Shown: positions 11,546 to 23,983 of the stretch, in pieces
Layout of the letters: the number at the start of each line of letters is the position of its first letter
How positions within the stretch are numbered: position 1 is the first letter of the stretch
Source of the DNA: Papilionanthe hookeriana x Papilionanthe teres
Lineage: Eukaryota; Streptophyta; Magnoliopsida; Asparagales; Orchidaceae
DNA: 64,000 nucleotides
Assembly (NCBI GenBank): GCA_022702705.1
Contig: JAKZJZ010000064.1
Span: 53,001-117,000, forward strand
Reading direction: 5' to 3'
Program-made: the position numbers and the translations under genes
The notes under the pieces: generated by a model
Seen by the model: the letters and a program-made list of their open reading frames with translations, nothing else
Database searches by the model: none
What the model was told of the DNA's origin: nothing

Positions 11546-11920
11546 AAAGGCCAAAACCCTTGTTTTCGCAATTTTTACCCTGGAACCCACAAATTCTTCC
11601 ATTTACTTCGTCTTCCTCCTCCATTTTCACGATTTTGAAGATCTAGGGCTTGTTAGATCTCAGATTAAAAGAGATTTCAAAGCTTTTTGACACCAGATCC
11701 ACACTTCTCTTGGTAAGAGCTTCACTTTAAGTTAAAAATTTTTTATTTTCACTATGGAAATCTCTCACAATGCTTAAGTTGGAATTTTTGGAGTTCTAAA
11801 TAGATTTTGAGATTTCCATGATGAAATTTGCTCTTGCTTGTTTAGAATAGTATTTGAAGTTTGTTCCATTGTGAATTTGGGATTTATTGGAATTTTCTTG
11901 CAAATTTTAGAAATTCACAT

Positions 11921-13054
11921 GGCTCCAAGGTTGAGTAAAGAGAAGAGGAAATTGGATTTTAATGAGGAGAAATTCGTTAATATTAAAGCCCAATTTCGCT
12001 TTAACTCTTACCTTTACAACAAGAAGTGTATCCAGGATTGAGCTTTTGATAGTCCTGAAGGATCTGTAGAATAGTTAATTGTAGAGCGAAACTGGGAGAG
12101 ATTTTTTTATTTCACTGTGAATGCTATTATGGGAGTTGTTAGAGAGTTCTATTCGAATGTACCTTGGACTGAGACAGAGTATGTGCTAGTTAGAGGAAAA
12201 ATGGTTGAGTTTACTCAGTGTATCAATGCTTTCTATCAGACTCGGGAACCATTTTTTGTGAATACGAAAACTTTAACACTCGAGGGGAGAATATGAGAGT
12301 GCTTTTCTGACTGATGGGCGAGGAGAATGGAAAGTAAGTAAAAAATAGTTGATTAACTTCTGCGCCTCCACATTGAATGTTGCTTCAAATGTTTGGCATT
12401 ATTTCATTTCTGTAAGACTATTACCATCTTATCACCACATCGAAGTTACAAGTGATAGAGAAATTCTAAACTATTGTATACAGAAGATGAAAAGGATTGA
12501 TATTGGGGCTATTATTTACAGGAACATTTTGACTATTGCTTGAGGAGAGACCACTAGTGGTTTACGACATCCCGCTTTAGTTCATGCCCTTGTGTTCAGT
12601 CGAGAGTGGAGTTTAACAGTTCTGAAGAAGTGGTTATACCTTTGAGACTAATTACAAAGAATATTATTCGTACTTATGAGTCTCATGTAGGAGCTCGAGT
12701 TGAGCATAGGAGTACTAATATTCCTACTACTACTTATGATGTTCCTTCTACTTCTGAGCCGCCTACCTTATCTGATATTATGGAGCAGCTGAGATTACAC
12801 AGTGCTATGTGGATAGACTCCATGGTCGGATGGATGTATTTGAGGCAAGGTGTGATGTGAATGAAGATTATCTACAAAGGAGAGTTGAGTTCGATATTAT
12901 CTATTATGATGCTCAGGTCAGATTTATGAGGGGGGAATTCGATGTGATATTTCCTACTTGCCCCAGCTAAACACCATATAGACCTACCTACTGGTGACCA
13001 TGCTGAGGACCCTGTTGATGACCCTGCTGCTGATCCTGGTGATGGAGACTGGTA
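11921..13054 (+). pseudogene. Athila env-position ORF, copy 2 (plant transposon protein domain)
   Basis: This begins at an ATG (peptide start 'MAPRLSKEKRKLDFNEE') and is a diverged second copy of the 9907-11043 ORF. Matching segments are 'VREFYSNVPW', 'YVLVRGKMVEF' and 'SDREILNYCIQKMKRIDIG'. They align with 'VKAFYANLHG', 'GFVFVRGRFV' and 'TKESAILNFCIQTGRPVDIG' of copy 1. Stops at about 12039, 12072 and 12294 and several frame changes inactivate it. The last part (to about 13054) is acidic and ends shortly before a TAG. Two such ORFs in a row are unusual for one Athila element. They could come from a tandem duplication or from recombination between two related elements. Confidence 0.65.
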
Positions 13055-14338
13055 GATTGTTTGTTTTTATTTCTGTTGATCTTGTTGTGTTGTGTTGTAC
13101 TGTTGTGATGTAGTATTTATTTTCATATGTTGTGTAACCTAGTTGGTGTACTCTTATGTTGTACTGAAACATTGAAATTGTTAGCTGGACTGTGTAGTAT
13201 TGTGATAGTTTGTTTCATGTTGTAGTGTTATGTTGGATGTTTAGATGTTTAATTTTAATTTCTCTTTACCCATGCAAATATTTAAAATTGTTATATCACT
13301 GCTAATAATTGTTTCGTGCCTACTAGTTGTAAATTTTGACTAATACCGTATAGCTTGTTGAAGATTTCAAGATCCCAAAGATAGAAAGGTTAGTTTTATT
13401 TTACTCTCAACTATTTTAAATTCTATCGAAAAGTTTATGTTTGGGGGAGGGTAGAGAAATACTAACTTTTATTTGTTCTCAATTATTATATTTCCAAAAA
13501 TTATTCGTATAACTTATGGCAGTTGAACCTCATTGTAAGTAACTAAAACTTTTTTTTTCAGTTGAATACTATGGAATGATATGATGAAAATTTTTAGTGA
13601 TAAAGGTTGATTTTATAGAAGTAAGATATTTGATATGAAAGGATTTGATTATAATCAACTATTTAAAGTAATGAAAACTGTATTTTTGGAATGTTAAGGG
13701 ACTTAAAGTATTGTGTGTTAAGAAGAGATTGTGACTTTATATTGAATAAAAAATCTTGTACTTAACTATAAAGTAAGGAGATGTTTCAGGGTTGAACTTT
13801 ATAAAGAGGAGTGAAGTTCAAAATCATTAAAGGCTATCCAGATATAGTAATCCTTGTTAAAAAAAAAGAGGAAATGAAGGATTAAAAACAATCCCTAAAA
13901 GAAAAGAGAAAGAAGAAAAGAATAAAAGAAAGAAAAATATTTAGAAGGAGAAGCTTGAGGAGATGCTTAATCAAAAATTGACTTCACTTGAGTCACCCTA
14001 AAGGGAGAGCTTGATTTCATTTCTGAATTTAAGTTTTAAGTACTGTCCTACATTCTAATGAAGTTTACATGAACTTCTTTTTTACATAGTCTTTTAAGGC
14101 ACTCTTAATGTGACAAATTATGGTTCATCTTGAAATAAATAGAAGACTAGAACCCTTAGACTTCGATTGTCGACTATTCTTACACATGTAGTGTTGATTC
14201 GAGTAACTAAATTTTTTCTGAAAATCTAACCAATTATTCTTTTGAATGAAAAATTTTAGTGTCCTACAGTTGAAAAGTATATTGCTTAGAGTTATAATTT
14301 TATGTAGTAAAAAGATTACTTGAGGAAAAGTAATAGTT
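13055..14338 (+). other. Athila 3' untranslated region
   Basis: AT-rich, purine-rich non-coding stretch (A/G-rich at 13850-13960) leading to the polypurine tract. I see no coding potential. Confidence 0.55.
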
Positions 14339-14354
14339 AAAGTTTGGGGGATTC
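14339..14354 (+). promoter_or_regulatory. Polypurine tract of Athila copy 1
   Basis: AAAGTTTGGGGGATTC lies directly before the LTR start TGATGCACC. The G-run followed by the LTR TG is the usual second-strand priming site arrangement. A matching, mutated tract (AAGTTTGAGGGATTT) precedes the LTR at 20428. Confidence 0.8.
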
Positions 14355-16032
14355 TGATGCACCAAAAATATATACGATTTTTGCTATATAATTTTACCCA
14401 TTTTTGGTGATATTACACTTCAAAAAAAGTATTTTTCTGATTTGTTGCGTGTATGATGATTTTAGGTGATTGGAGTGAAAAGAAGCGAAAATGAACGAAT
14501 TTAGAGCAAAAAGGAGCAAAAAGGAGAAAAAAGTTGAAAAATGTGTTCTGGCACCGCTGGCTCCCAAATCCAGAGACTTCAAAAATAATGGCTCGATAGA
14601 GCTCCACCGGGGCCCTATCTGGAGCCGCCGGTGCCCAAAGTCGGTGGAATTCAAATTTGAAGAGTTTTGGTGACTTTCTGAAGGGATGCCTATGGAAACT
14701 CTTGGGATTTCGTCCCTATCTTATAAGTAACTGTTTTTGGACGGAAATGGTGTGCTTCTTCAGTGGTTCTAGTGTAGTTTTAATGAGTGTTAAGCGCTAG
14801 GGTTTAGGAGAAGTGGGTGTACAGTGTGGATTTGAGAGGAATTCTTCTCGAAGGAGTGAAGGAGAAGGAGTAAAGTGAGAGATTACTTCTTTCTTTTCAT
14901 TCTATAGAGAGAATCAAGTGTTGTAAAAAAGAGAGAAGAAGATTCAAAGGAACTTCAAGGGAATTGCATTTGGGAAGAGAGAAAGATAAGTTGTATTTTC
15001 TTTTGTGGTTTGTATGACTTTTCTTTTATATATAAAATCCATGTTTTATTGTATCTTCTCCATGAATTCTAACTATTCTCCCTTATCTTTCTTCTTGCAT
15101 AGAGATGTGATGATGGATTAATGTGGATTTGATGTGCTTTTAATGTAATGAAGAAATTGTAATGGTTTTTCATTTTAAATTTAATTTACTTTTCGATTCG
15201 CCAATCGAAATGTTAAAATATGTTGTTGAACATTAGGTTTGAAAGGATTTAATGTCCTACAAAAATAATGAAAGATCCATTCAATTTCTATGGAAGAATT
15301 GCATAGTTCGAGGGAATCGAGTGCAAATAAATAGGGTAATATGTTTTGATGGACTTCAATGTGGGGATTTCAAGGTGACAGGCTGAAATCCCTAAATTGG
15401 TTCTAAGATTAGTAACTAATATCAAAGGTTAGCCTTCAGGTGAAGGGTGAGTGGGAGCTCCGAAGTGAGAGCCGGAATCCTCCCAACCTAGCCTTAGATT
15501 TAGTGACTAAACTTAAGTATATGTCAATGTTCTTTTCGCTTAGAAGAGGGGTACTTATTTTAAGGGTAAAGAATCATCTATGCTCCTATTTAGCACAATA
15601 ACATAGATAATTGTTCCATATCAATCCACACATCATATTCTTATCAGCAAGAGGAAAGATGCTTTTCTCATATATCGAAAACCTTTCAAATACTTAGTTT
15701 AGTGTGTCTGTTAGTTAATTTTGTTTTTAAAGTTGTTAGAAGTTGTAGTTTAGTTAATTATTTTTGTTTTCTGCATAGTGTTAGTAGGAGTATGTGTTAA
15801 ACCTTAAGTTCTATTTAAATATCAGATTTTAGTGATATATTGTTTATATTATGAACGCTTTCTTATACTTTGAACTTCCTTGTGGGATCGATAACGAAGG
15901 ACTCCGTTAGAGCCCTCGTATTACTTCGATACGATACGTATACTTGCGTTGAATGCTCGAACTTAACAAAATCATTATAAATTTATAAATTCGAGTTCAT
16001 AAATTCTCGCAAAATATAAGTCCAATGCATCA
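14355..16032 (+). mobile_element. Athila copy 1, 3' LTR (1.68 kb)
   Basis: It begins TGATGCACC after the polypurine tract and ends AATGCATCA, so the ends are short inverted repeats (TGATGCA/TGCATCA). The LTR at 20428-22174 is homologous throughout: shared are the early 'gattttaggtgattggagtg' region, the GC motif, and the 'cttgtgggatcgataacgaagg' block near the end. A candidate TATA box (tatataaaa) sits at 15028-15037. The possible target duplication after it is GTAGA; the partner lies outside the window. The flanking sequence 16033 onward is a Tat LTR, so this Athila inserted into one. Confidence 0.85.
15028..15037 (+). promoter_or_regulatory. Candidate TATA box in the Athila LTR
   Basis: TATATATAAAATCC near the middle of the LTR is the best TATA match. 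I saw no equally good box in the second LTR copy, so this is tentative. Confidence 0.35.
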
Positions 16033-17300
16033 GTAGACTTAATTAGGTTAATTAGGTCTAATTATGGTTAGACCTAATTATGATTTAGGGTTAATTAAAC
16101 CTAATATAAGTAAGGTTTAATTGGATTAATTAAATAATATTAGATTCAGGTCTAATTAGGGTTTAGGATTAATTAAACCTAATTTAGTTCGAGTTTAATT
16201 TCATTTATTAGACATAATTAGGGTTAGGTCTAATTTAGGTAAGATTTAATTGGATTAATTGGACCTAATTAGTGGTTAGTTCTAATTATGGTTTAACTTT
16301 AATTCAACCTAATTTATGTAAGGTTTAATTGGATTAATTAGACCTAATTTTGATTTTGGTAAGGTTAAAGTTAATTAATTAGTAATCTAATTAAGGTCGG
16401 GTTTAATTATAGTTTAAGGTTAATTAACCAAATTTAGGTAAGGTTTAAATGGATTAATTAGACCTAATTAGGGTTAGGTCTAGTTAGGGTTTATGATTAA
16501 TTAAACCTAATTTAAGTAAGGTTTAATTGGATTAATTATATCTAATTAGGATTATACCTAATTATAGTTTATGATTAATTAAACCTAATTTAAGTAAGAT
16601 TTAATTGAATTAATTAGACCAATTAGGGTTAGGTCTAATTAGGGTTTTTGATAAATTAAACCTAATTTAGTAAAACCTAATTTAGGTAAGGTTTAATTAG
16701 ATTAATTAAACCTAATTGGGGTAATTAGGTTTTATGATTAATTAAACCTTATTTAGGTAAGGTTTAATTGAATTAATTAGACCAAATTAGGGTTAGGCCT
16801 ACTTATAGTTTAATGATAATTAAACTTAATTTAGGTATGTTTTAATTGGATTAATTAGACCTAATTAGGGTTAGGTCTAATTAGGGTTTATAATTAATTA
16901 AACCTTATTTAGGTAAGGTTTAATTGTATTAATTAGACCTAATAAGGGTTAGGCTTAATTATAGTTTATGGTTAATTAAACATAATTTAGGTAAGGTTTA
17001 ATTGGATTAATTATACCTAATTAGAGTTAGGTATAATTATAGTTTATGTTTAATTAAACCTAATTTAGGTAAGGTTTAATTGATATAATGAGTCCTAATT
17101 AGTGGTTTGGTCTAATTATAGTTTAAGGTTAATTAAACCTAATTTATGTAAGGTTTAATTGGATTAATTAGCACTCTAATTAAGGTTAGGTCTAATTGGG
17201 GTTTAAGTTTAATTAAACCTAATTTAGGTAATGTTTAATTAGATTAATTCAAACTAATAATAGTTAGGTCTAATTAAGGTTTAAGTTTGACTTAGAACTA
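16033..17300. repeat. 78-bp tandem array inside LTR fragment A
   Basis: About 16 diverged units of about 78 bp, each built from TTAATTAGACCTAATTAGGG, 'gattaattaaacctaattta' and 'ggtaaggtttaattgga'. The same vocabulary makes up the 79-bp array at 26640-28300 in the LTR of Tat element 1, at the corresponding LTR position. AT-rich and non-coding. Confidence 0.85.
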
Positions 17301-18429
17301 ATGTTATTGATGTTTAAGTACGTTAATTAGGTTTACTAAGGGATTATACCTAATTTGTGTTTGATTAAACCTAATGACTTTAAGGTTTAAGGTGCTCTAA
17401 GCTTAATTAGAGTTTTAATGGTTTATATTATATTTAAACCTAACCTAACTAAAACTTAGGGATTCATCTTAAGTTTAAAGTGATTTAAATTTAGATATTA
17501 GGATTTTGTTGATTCTAATTATCTCTTTTATGAAAGATAAAAATTTTAGGGTTTGATTTATAATTTTTCAATTTTACAAAATTTACCCTAAAACACTAAA
17601 ATGCCATTTCAAATTTTCCAAAGATTAGAAAATGTCATTTTGAAGTTCAAATTCATCACCCTAAGGTTTCTAATTTTTTTCAAATTTTATCTTCCAATTT
17701 TCTAATTATTGTGATTATTTTTGGAAATAATCACAATAAGGTTAATAATTGGATATCTTATGCTAGAGACTGCTCCTAGACTTGGAAAAATCACTGAATA
17801 TCCTCAAGGATGAGAGGATCAATCTATGAAAATTTTAGAATTTTTCAGATTTATAGTTAATTTTTAATAATTAATTACTCGAGAGAGTAATTAATTAATT
17901 GTTTTACTGAATCTAGGGGTATTTTTCTCATATTTTTATGATTTTTCTTTGCTAAGTTATGAATTTTTGAAATTTCTTTATTCTAATTAAATAAGAAAAT
18001 CCATATTTTCTTATTTAGCTGACGCGGTGGCTGACTGGATCCTCTGATCCATCGAAGTCAGACTCGGCGATGTCTGATTGGAGAAGATTTACACGAGGGC
18101 AACCACGTGGCCCACTGTTTCACTTATTTTATATGGATGAAACCGCGGTCCGACTAGTTCAGAGCCGTCCATTTCCAATACAAAGAAATGAATGACATCC
18201 ACCCACCGTCCCCAAACTGTTATAACTTGCAAACCATCCATGTTTTGGACACGAGTTCTCACTCAAATCTCCAAGGATTTCAATGAAATTTATTCTTAAG
18301 CTTCAATTTGATGAAACTAACACATTTATACGGTGATGTGGGTGTTTTGAAGTGGTCTTCTTCACAACGGTCCAAAATCAAGCATAAATTAGCTTATTCC
18401 CATACTTAACCTTAATAAGGTGAGGCCTC

Positions 18430-18860
18430 ATTGGGTCCAAAATTGCCAACTAGATTAAGTTTAACCAATTTGGTTTTAATGTTGACTAAATGGTCAATGT
18501 GGTGGTCATCGGGTTCAAAATCGACCATTTTTACCAATTTAGGTCTATGGTTGACCGGATGGTTAATGTGGTGGTCATTGGGTTCAAATTTGACCAAGCT
18601 CGACCAATTTAGTATATGGTCGATCGGATGATCAACGTGGCATTTGGTCTAAAATCGACCATTTTGACCAAGTTTGACCAATTTAGGTTTATGGTCGACC
18701 GGATGGACAATGTGGTGGTCATTCAGATCCGAAATCGACCATTTTACAAAATTCGACCAATTTGGTCCTAGTGGTCGACCAAAAGGTCAACGTGGTGACT
18801 TTTGGGTCAAGGGTCGAACAAATGGTCCAAGTGATGACCATGGGGTTAAGAGTTAATCGT
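18430..18860. repeat. GACC-rich 68-80-bp tandem repeats
   Basis: About five units, each with 'aatgtggtggtcat' followed by 'cgaccattttnacca' and 'ttgaccaatttaggt'. The 'aatgtggtggtcat' words or their variants recur near 18495, 18563, 18708 and 18789. The unit resembles the about 79-bp repeats at 30700-31650. Open frames in both directions across this block are a by-product of the repeat. Confidence 0.75.
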
Positions 18861-19119
18861 AACAGCTTTTGTCATTGTTGATATGATCATTTTAGGATGT
18901 CATTATGGTTTGACTCCAAAAAGGGTTAATACAATTTTAGGGTTTTAGGGAACCTTAGATGAATTTAAAGGGGTCTATATTGGTAGACCTTCTCCTGGGA
19001 TGAATTCAATGATCATGATGATCATTAGATTTTCAGAGAGATGTTCAGGGATCTTAAGCCAGTGTAAATGGTTCAAGACATGTCTTGTCTATGGGTGTTA
19101 TTTTGGGTTCTTCATAAAA

Positions 19120-20000
19120 GTGAGCACAACAATTACCTCTCAACAACAAATAAATTAAAATAAAACATTCACAATAAAAAAATATTTATGAATAAATGTT
19201 ACCTAATTTTATATAATTAGCATTTTTCACCTTCCAACAAAGTCTCAACTCAGGAATAGCATCAATGGAGACAATACACAACATGTAGCAGCATAATTGA
19301 CTCCTTTGTTTTCAAACCTTTTCTTAAGGTAGTCAAAAAAAGAAAATAGCATGGAGATGACTCATTATCACCGTGTGGGGAACTTTGTATATTTTTCTCC
19401 TCAACTAACTCCCAATGGGAACCAAGTGACAAATTGTAAGCATAGTTTAGAATTTATACTTCATTCAGATAGTTTATTCTTTTTAGATACCAAACATAAA
19501 ATTTTAAAATTAGCATATATCAGCGATTTCATAGCCCTAAAACATGACTTAATGTATGTGTGCAGTCTATACACATCTTATAAAAGGCTTCTTCATCACT
19601 TTTTGGAACCATTTTTCTGAATGAGAGTCAGGCTAATTATTCATGAATAGCACAATATAGCTCATATAATGCGCTAATTCAAAGAACCACTTCAGTAAGC
19701 ACACAATACACATCACAAAAATTGATGAATTAATTCTTTAATAAAATAAATTTAATCATAAACCTTACGTAATATTGCATAAATAAAATTTTTAACCTTC
19801 CTCATAGTCCATAATAAAGCATCTACTTTAGTAAAAAAACCATACACAATAATGTAATTGTGTAATTTACTCTCTTTTTCAAACCTTTTCTTAAGAAACT
19901 CATCCTAAAACCGTGTTCGAGATAACTCATTAAATCTTGTCATTTGGTTTCCATTTTTTTTCAAACCATTTATTATTTTGCGGCTTACACTCACTGTGAC
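19120..20000. other. Unidentified segment between LTR fragments
   Basis: This breaks the homology to Tat LTRs on both sides. On the minus strand there are coding-like pieces in shifting frames: 'YLKKRFENKGVNYAA' then 'SIDAIPELRLCWKV' (about 19220-19330), 'SDEEAFYKMCIDCTH' (about 19560-19610), and 'FLKKRFEKE' then 'MRKVKNFIYAI' (about 19780-19890). The first and last pieces look like two diverged copies of the same exon. I do not recognise the family. It may be a captured gene fragment or part of a DNA transposon. Confidence 0.3.
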
Positions 20001-20290
20001 ACCGATCATGCGAATAGCTTGAAAAATAGAAGGATTTATGTTATATCTGATGACAACCTTGGAATCCTAGCACAAGTTAGGGCTTATGTTGCATAACATG
20101 GATATGTAAGGTCCTAAAGAAAATAAGTAAGGGTTTATGCTGCACTAAGTAAGCTACCTCGAAGTCCTATGACTTGTTTTAATTTCTAAGGAGTTTTGCT
20201 ATTGAAGATGGTCGTCCTGCACACTATGCATGCTCCAAGCTCCACATCGTAGCAGGTTTAGTTTAAAGAAGGGTCTTATTTACTAAATTT
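20000..20290 (-). mobile_element. Tat-family LTR fragment B, left piece (minus strand)
   Basis: This matches 46900-47230 in the LTR of Tat element 2, in the same orientation. Shared are the 'ggaatcctagcacaagttagggctta' block, the phrase 'gctacctcgaagtcctatg' and the 'gaagatggtcgtcctgcaca' block. It is cut at about 20290 by the Athila copy 2 remnant and resumes at about 22175. Confidence 0.7.
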
Positions 20291-20427
20291 TTCTAAATTG
20301 GATTATTTCATTCTAGAACAAAATTTTGAAATCTTCTTAAAGAAACTCATTTACATAATTTTCTTGATAAAATTTTTATGGTTAAGAGTCTCTTGAGGGC
20401 AAGTAACATTTTAAGTTTGAGGGATTT
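20291..20427 (+). mobile_element. Athila copy 2, terminal internal remnant with polypurine tract
   Basis: About 137 bp between the Tat LTR and the Athila LTR. Its last bases (AAGTTTGAGGGATTT, 20413-20427) align with the polypurine tract of Athila copy 1. The rest of the internal region has been lost. Confidence 0.6.
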
Positions 20428-22174
20428 TGATACACATAAAATATATAGTGTTTTTATGCACATTTTACACCTAATTTTGATGATATTGTACTTTAATGGA
20501 AGGTATTTTGTGATTTCTCGTGTGCATGATGAAAATAATTTATTATGATGAAAGGTGAGAAAAAGGACCAAATTCGGAGCAAAATTATGAAGTTTGAGAA
20601 ATTGCCTCTGGCGCCTAAGCGCCAAAGTGCCGCGCTTAAGCACCACGCGTTAAAAATCAAAATTAAATGAATTTTGGCACCATTTTTAGGGAGTGTTTAA
20701 GCAAATTTTGGTGGTGACTTCCTTAACTTCCTTTGAGCGGCAAATTTGAATGAAGGGATGCATCTTTTAGTGGATACATTGAATCTGGACATGATTTGAA
20801 GAGACACCAAAACACCTTTTGAAAAATTATAAAAATGAAGCCTCATAATTTGCAAGTGTGTGGTGAAAGGGTTATTATTCATTGTGTGTTATTAGAGTGG
20901 TTATTAGAGTTTTTTAAGTTTTAGAGTTCTTCTTTTCTATAGTAGAGAGTAGATTGTAAGAAAGGAAAAAGGGTCGATGTGAAGCCTTCTTCTCACCAAT
21001 TTTCTTTTATCCTTATATCTAGTTTTTATTGAAGTTTAAAATCTTTATTAGAGTCACCGGAGTTAGGCGCCAACCTCTCGTAGAGTTGTATTGTGAAAAG
21101 AAAAATTCCAAAGGAACTTCCAGAGTCTAGTGGAGAGGATTTTCAAATAAGTATTTATCTTTGTTTTTACATTTTGTTTTTAAGTAAGATTTTTGTGTTT
21201 TTGTTACAGTTCATGCTTTCATATCAAGTTTTGTTTGTGTCTACTTCATGAAATCTGAGTAGTTTAGTTTATCTTTTTCATCCTTAGAAGATGAAGTAAT
21301 TAAATTATGGAAGTAATGTTATGGACAGTATAAGTGTTTAATGTTGGAATAAATTGTGATGATTCAATTCCTTGAACTTAATTTACTTCTTGATTTGGCC
21401 AATTAAGATGTTAAAATTTGTTGTGAGGTTATGTAAGATCCAATGCGGTATTGTCTCAAAAAATAATCGAAAAGAATCACATGCATTTATATGAGTGAGA
21501 ATTGTAGACCATATGATTGAATGCAAATATATAGGGAGATATGCTTTATCGGGGAGTAAAATTGTAGGACATTAGAGTGACAGGCTAAAGCCCCGTAATT
21601 TGGTTTATTATTTTAAATTTTGTTATGAGATGTTAGCCCCCAAGTGGACGAAATAGAGGGAACTCTAGAATAAGAGCTGGTATCATCCTTGCCTAACCCA
21701 TCTACAAAATTTCAAAATTTCAAATTAACCAATTTTCTTTATAGAACCAAATAAGGGTAAATAATATAATTGCTCCTATTCTAGCACAATACATTTAATT
21801 ACTTCCACAATATAAAGTTCCATAATTATTACCGATTCGTCGAAGAAAGAAAATGATATTTGATTCTTATAACTTTAATGTCGTGTTTAGAGTATTGATA
21901 CTTTCATTTCTTGCTTAAACTTGTTATTAAAAATATCAAAAACAACTTTTTGAAATTAAATCCTTAAAACATACTTACAAAAGTAAATTTAAAAAGTAAA
22001 AAAGTTATTTCTCTTATTTCTTTAAATTTTTACACATTTCCCTGTGGGTTCGATATCTCGGGCTTAATCGAAATCCATATATTACTTGATAAACGATACA
22101 TATGCTTCCGTAGAATGTCATATTATAAATCATAATTTTTGTATCTAAATCGTATGCATAAATATTTGGGCATC
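20428..22174 (+). mobile_element. Athila copy 2, 3' LTR (about 1.75 kb, diverged)
   Basis: It begins TGATACACATAAA and ends near TTTGGGCATC, homologous over its length to 14355-16032. Shared blocks are 'tgatgatattgtactttaa', a CG-containing motif at 20605-20640, 'ttacttcttgatttggcca', 'gtgacaggctaaagcccc' and 'cctgtgggttcgatatctcg'. The exact right end is uncertain because of mutations. It interrupts Tat LTR fragment B, whose sequence resumes at about 22175. Confidence 0.75.
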
Positions 22175-23983
22175 GGTGACATTGTTGTTTAACATGCAAG
22201 CTCAAAAGCAAGAAAAAGTAAAGAAACTGCGGGAAAAGAAATTGTTGTAAACTTGCAAAAGTGTACCTGACGAGTCTTCTTGTTCCTCCACCTGATACTT
22301 TAGTATTTTTGCAATAAAATTTATATTTTTGCAGGAAAGTAAAACCTTATGAATAGGTTCGTCACATGCCTATCAAACTCTATGTTATAGCTTGGTGGGT
22401 CATATTCATTTAGAAGATTGCTTCATTTAATACTTATGATAGGTCCAGTTGTCCTACAAGGTGTCCAGTAAGATTATTGAAATGGGTCCAGAGGAAAACT
22501 TAATTTGTGTAATAATTCATCCAATTTTGATGGGCTTATGATGTTTCAAAAGTAGTTTTTAAATTAACCGTGTTTCCTTTTCTATTTCTCATTAGTCAAA
22601 TTTTCAATTAAGCCTAGCTCACTACTAAGTCCTTAAGATTTTAGTAGATATTTTTATGTCTTTAGAAACGGAGGTTAAGGTAACTTTTCATGATTATGAT
22701 TTTTAATAAAAATATTGAATTATCATTTAAAAATCAAATGAGGGGTATTGAATTAGTTAAATACTAACTTCGAAAACTAACCCCTAACCTTAAGGATCTT
22801 TTAATTTAGTTCTCTTCCAAATTATGATCATTAATAAAATTATTTTGTCTTTTAATGCGACCAAAATGAGATGGGTTTATACCATTTACTCCTCTTTAAT
22901 TCAATCATTCAAACATAATGATTAAGACTATTTATTGCCCTTTCTCATTTTTAATTAAGCCTAAATATTAATTAAGGTTAAATTCTTCAAAATTACAATT
23001 TTACCCCTAAAGGCCTTTATCACTTCATAATTCATTGAGTTTAACTCAAATTACTTTAAAATTTTTAGGTATCTCCTATCATGGGTTAATTAAAATATCA
23101 GAGGACAAAATGTGATTTTTCAAATTTTAATTTAATTTATATATTTATTTTAATGCAAAAATAATGATTTTCAATAAAAATTCAAAAACTTATCCAAAAC
23201 AAGACCTCGAACTTTAAAATTTTTAATGGAGGTAGTACTGTGACACTGAAGATCACTTGGACCAAATTTCATGATTGTTTGAGTTTTAATTTAATTAATA
23301 GAATTATTTCAATTCATAGAGTATTAATTAAATATAAAATATTATTTAATTTTATAGTTATGTTTTGCATTTTTCAAAAATCCCTCTAAGGTCAAGGAAC
23401 CCGTAGAACCAAATTTCATATTTTTATGATTTTTCTTTTACTTATTAGAATTATTTTAGTGAAAATTAAAGAAATCTATTTTTTAGCCCTTTAAAATTAA
23501 TATCTTTATTTAGAAGATTAGGAAAAATATCCCAATTATTCCTAAGTGCTTAGGAGACAATTTAGGACATTTCCAACAATTTTATTAATTTTATGATTTT
23601 TGTAAATTTTTAATTATTTAAATATTAAAATAATGACTAAAAAGAAAAAAAATTATTTTAATTACACTTTTATTTTTTTAAGACTTCTCTGATCTCAGAG
23701 AACTCCCAAAATTAGTTTGGTGAATTTTGAAGTATATTTTAATTATTATAATTATTTAATTACCAAAAATGTGATTTAAGTTGAAAATTTCATTTTGGTA
23801 TTTAAATTAACTCCAACTAATTTGAAATTTTTATGGGGAGTCCTTCTGATCTTAAATTATAGTGGAGAACGGAAATTACGTTATTTTTATTTATATTTAG
23901 TCCACTTTTTTATTTAATTTTTAGTTCTTAATTACCCTTAGGGTTGTTTTTTATGTGTTAAACTGATGACGGTGTCGTCGCCG
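22175..23983 (-). mobile_element. Tat-family LTR fragment B, right piece (minus strand)
   Basis: Colinear with 47560-50040 of the LTR of Tat element 2. Examples are 'taaagaaactgcggg' with 'gtgtacctgacgagtcttc' (22230-22280), 'ttacccctaaaggcctttatcacttc' (23000; compare 49050), 'gatcacttggaccaaatttcatgatt' (23250; compare 49305) and 'tagggttgttttttatg' (23940; compare 50025). It ends where the LTR of Tat element 1 begins, so element 1 probably inserted here. The AT-rich stretch is non-coding. Confidence 0.7.

Larger units (their letters stand above)
16033..19119 (-). mobile_element. Tat-family LTR fragment A (minus strand)
   Basis: The order of blocks equals that of the LTR of Tat element 1 in the same orientation: TTAATTAGG arrays (16033-17300; compare 25200-28300), then the 'cttggaaaaatca' and 'actcgagagagtaatt' blocks (17780-17900; compare 28690-28810). 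Next come a 'tttttatgatttttc...aagttatgaatttt' block (17930; compare 28880), the GACC-rich repeats (18430-18860; compare 30700-31650) and 'tttgtcattgttgatatgatcatttta' (18870; compare 31670). Both ends are lost: the left by the Athila insertion, the right at the unidentified segment. No TSD can be assigned. Confidence 0.7.

Noticed and set aside
18412..18856. Short ORFs on both strands with Trp/Asn/His-rich repeats
   Set aside because: They arise from the GACC-rich tandem repeat and are open in both directions by composition.
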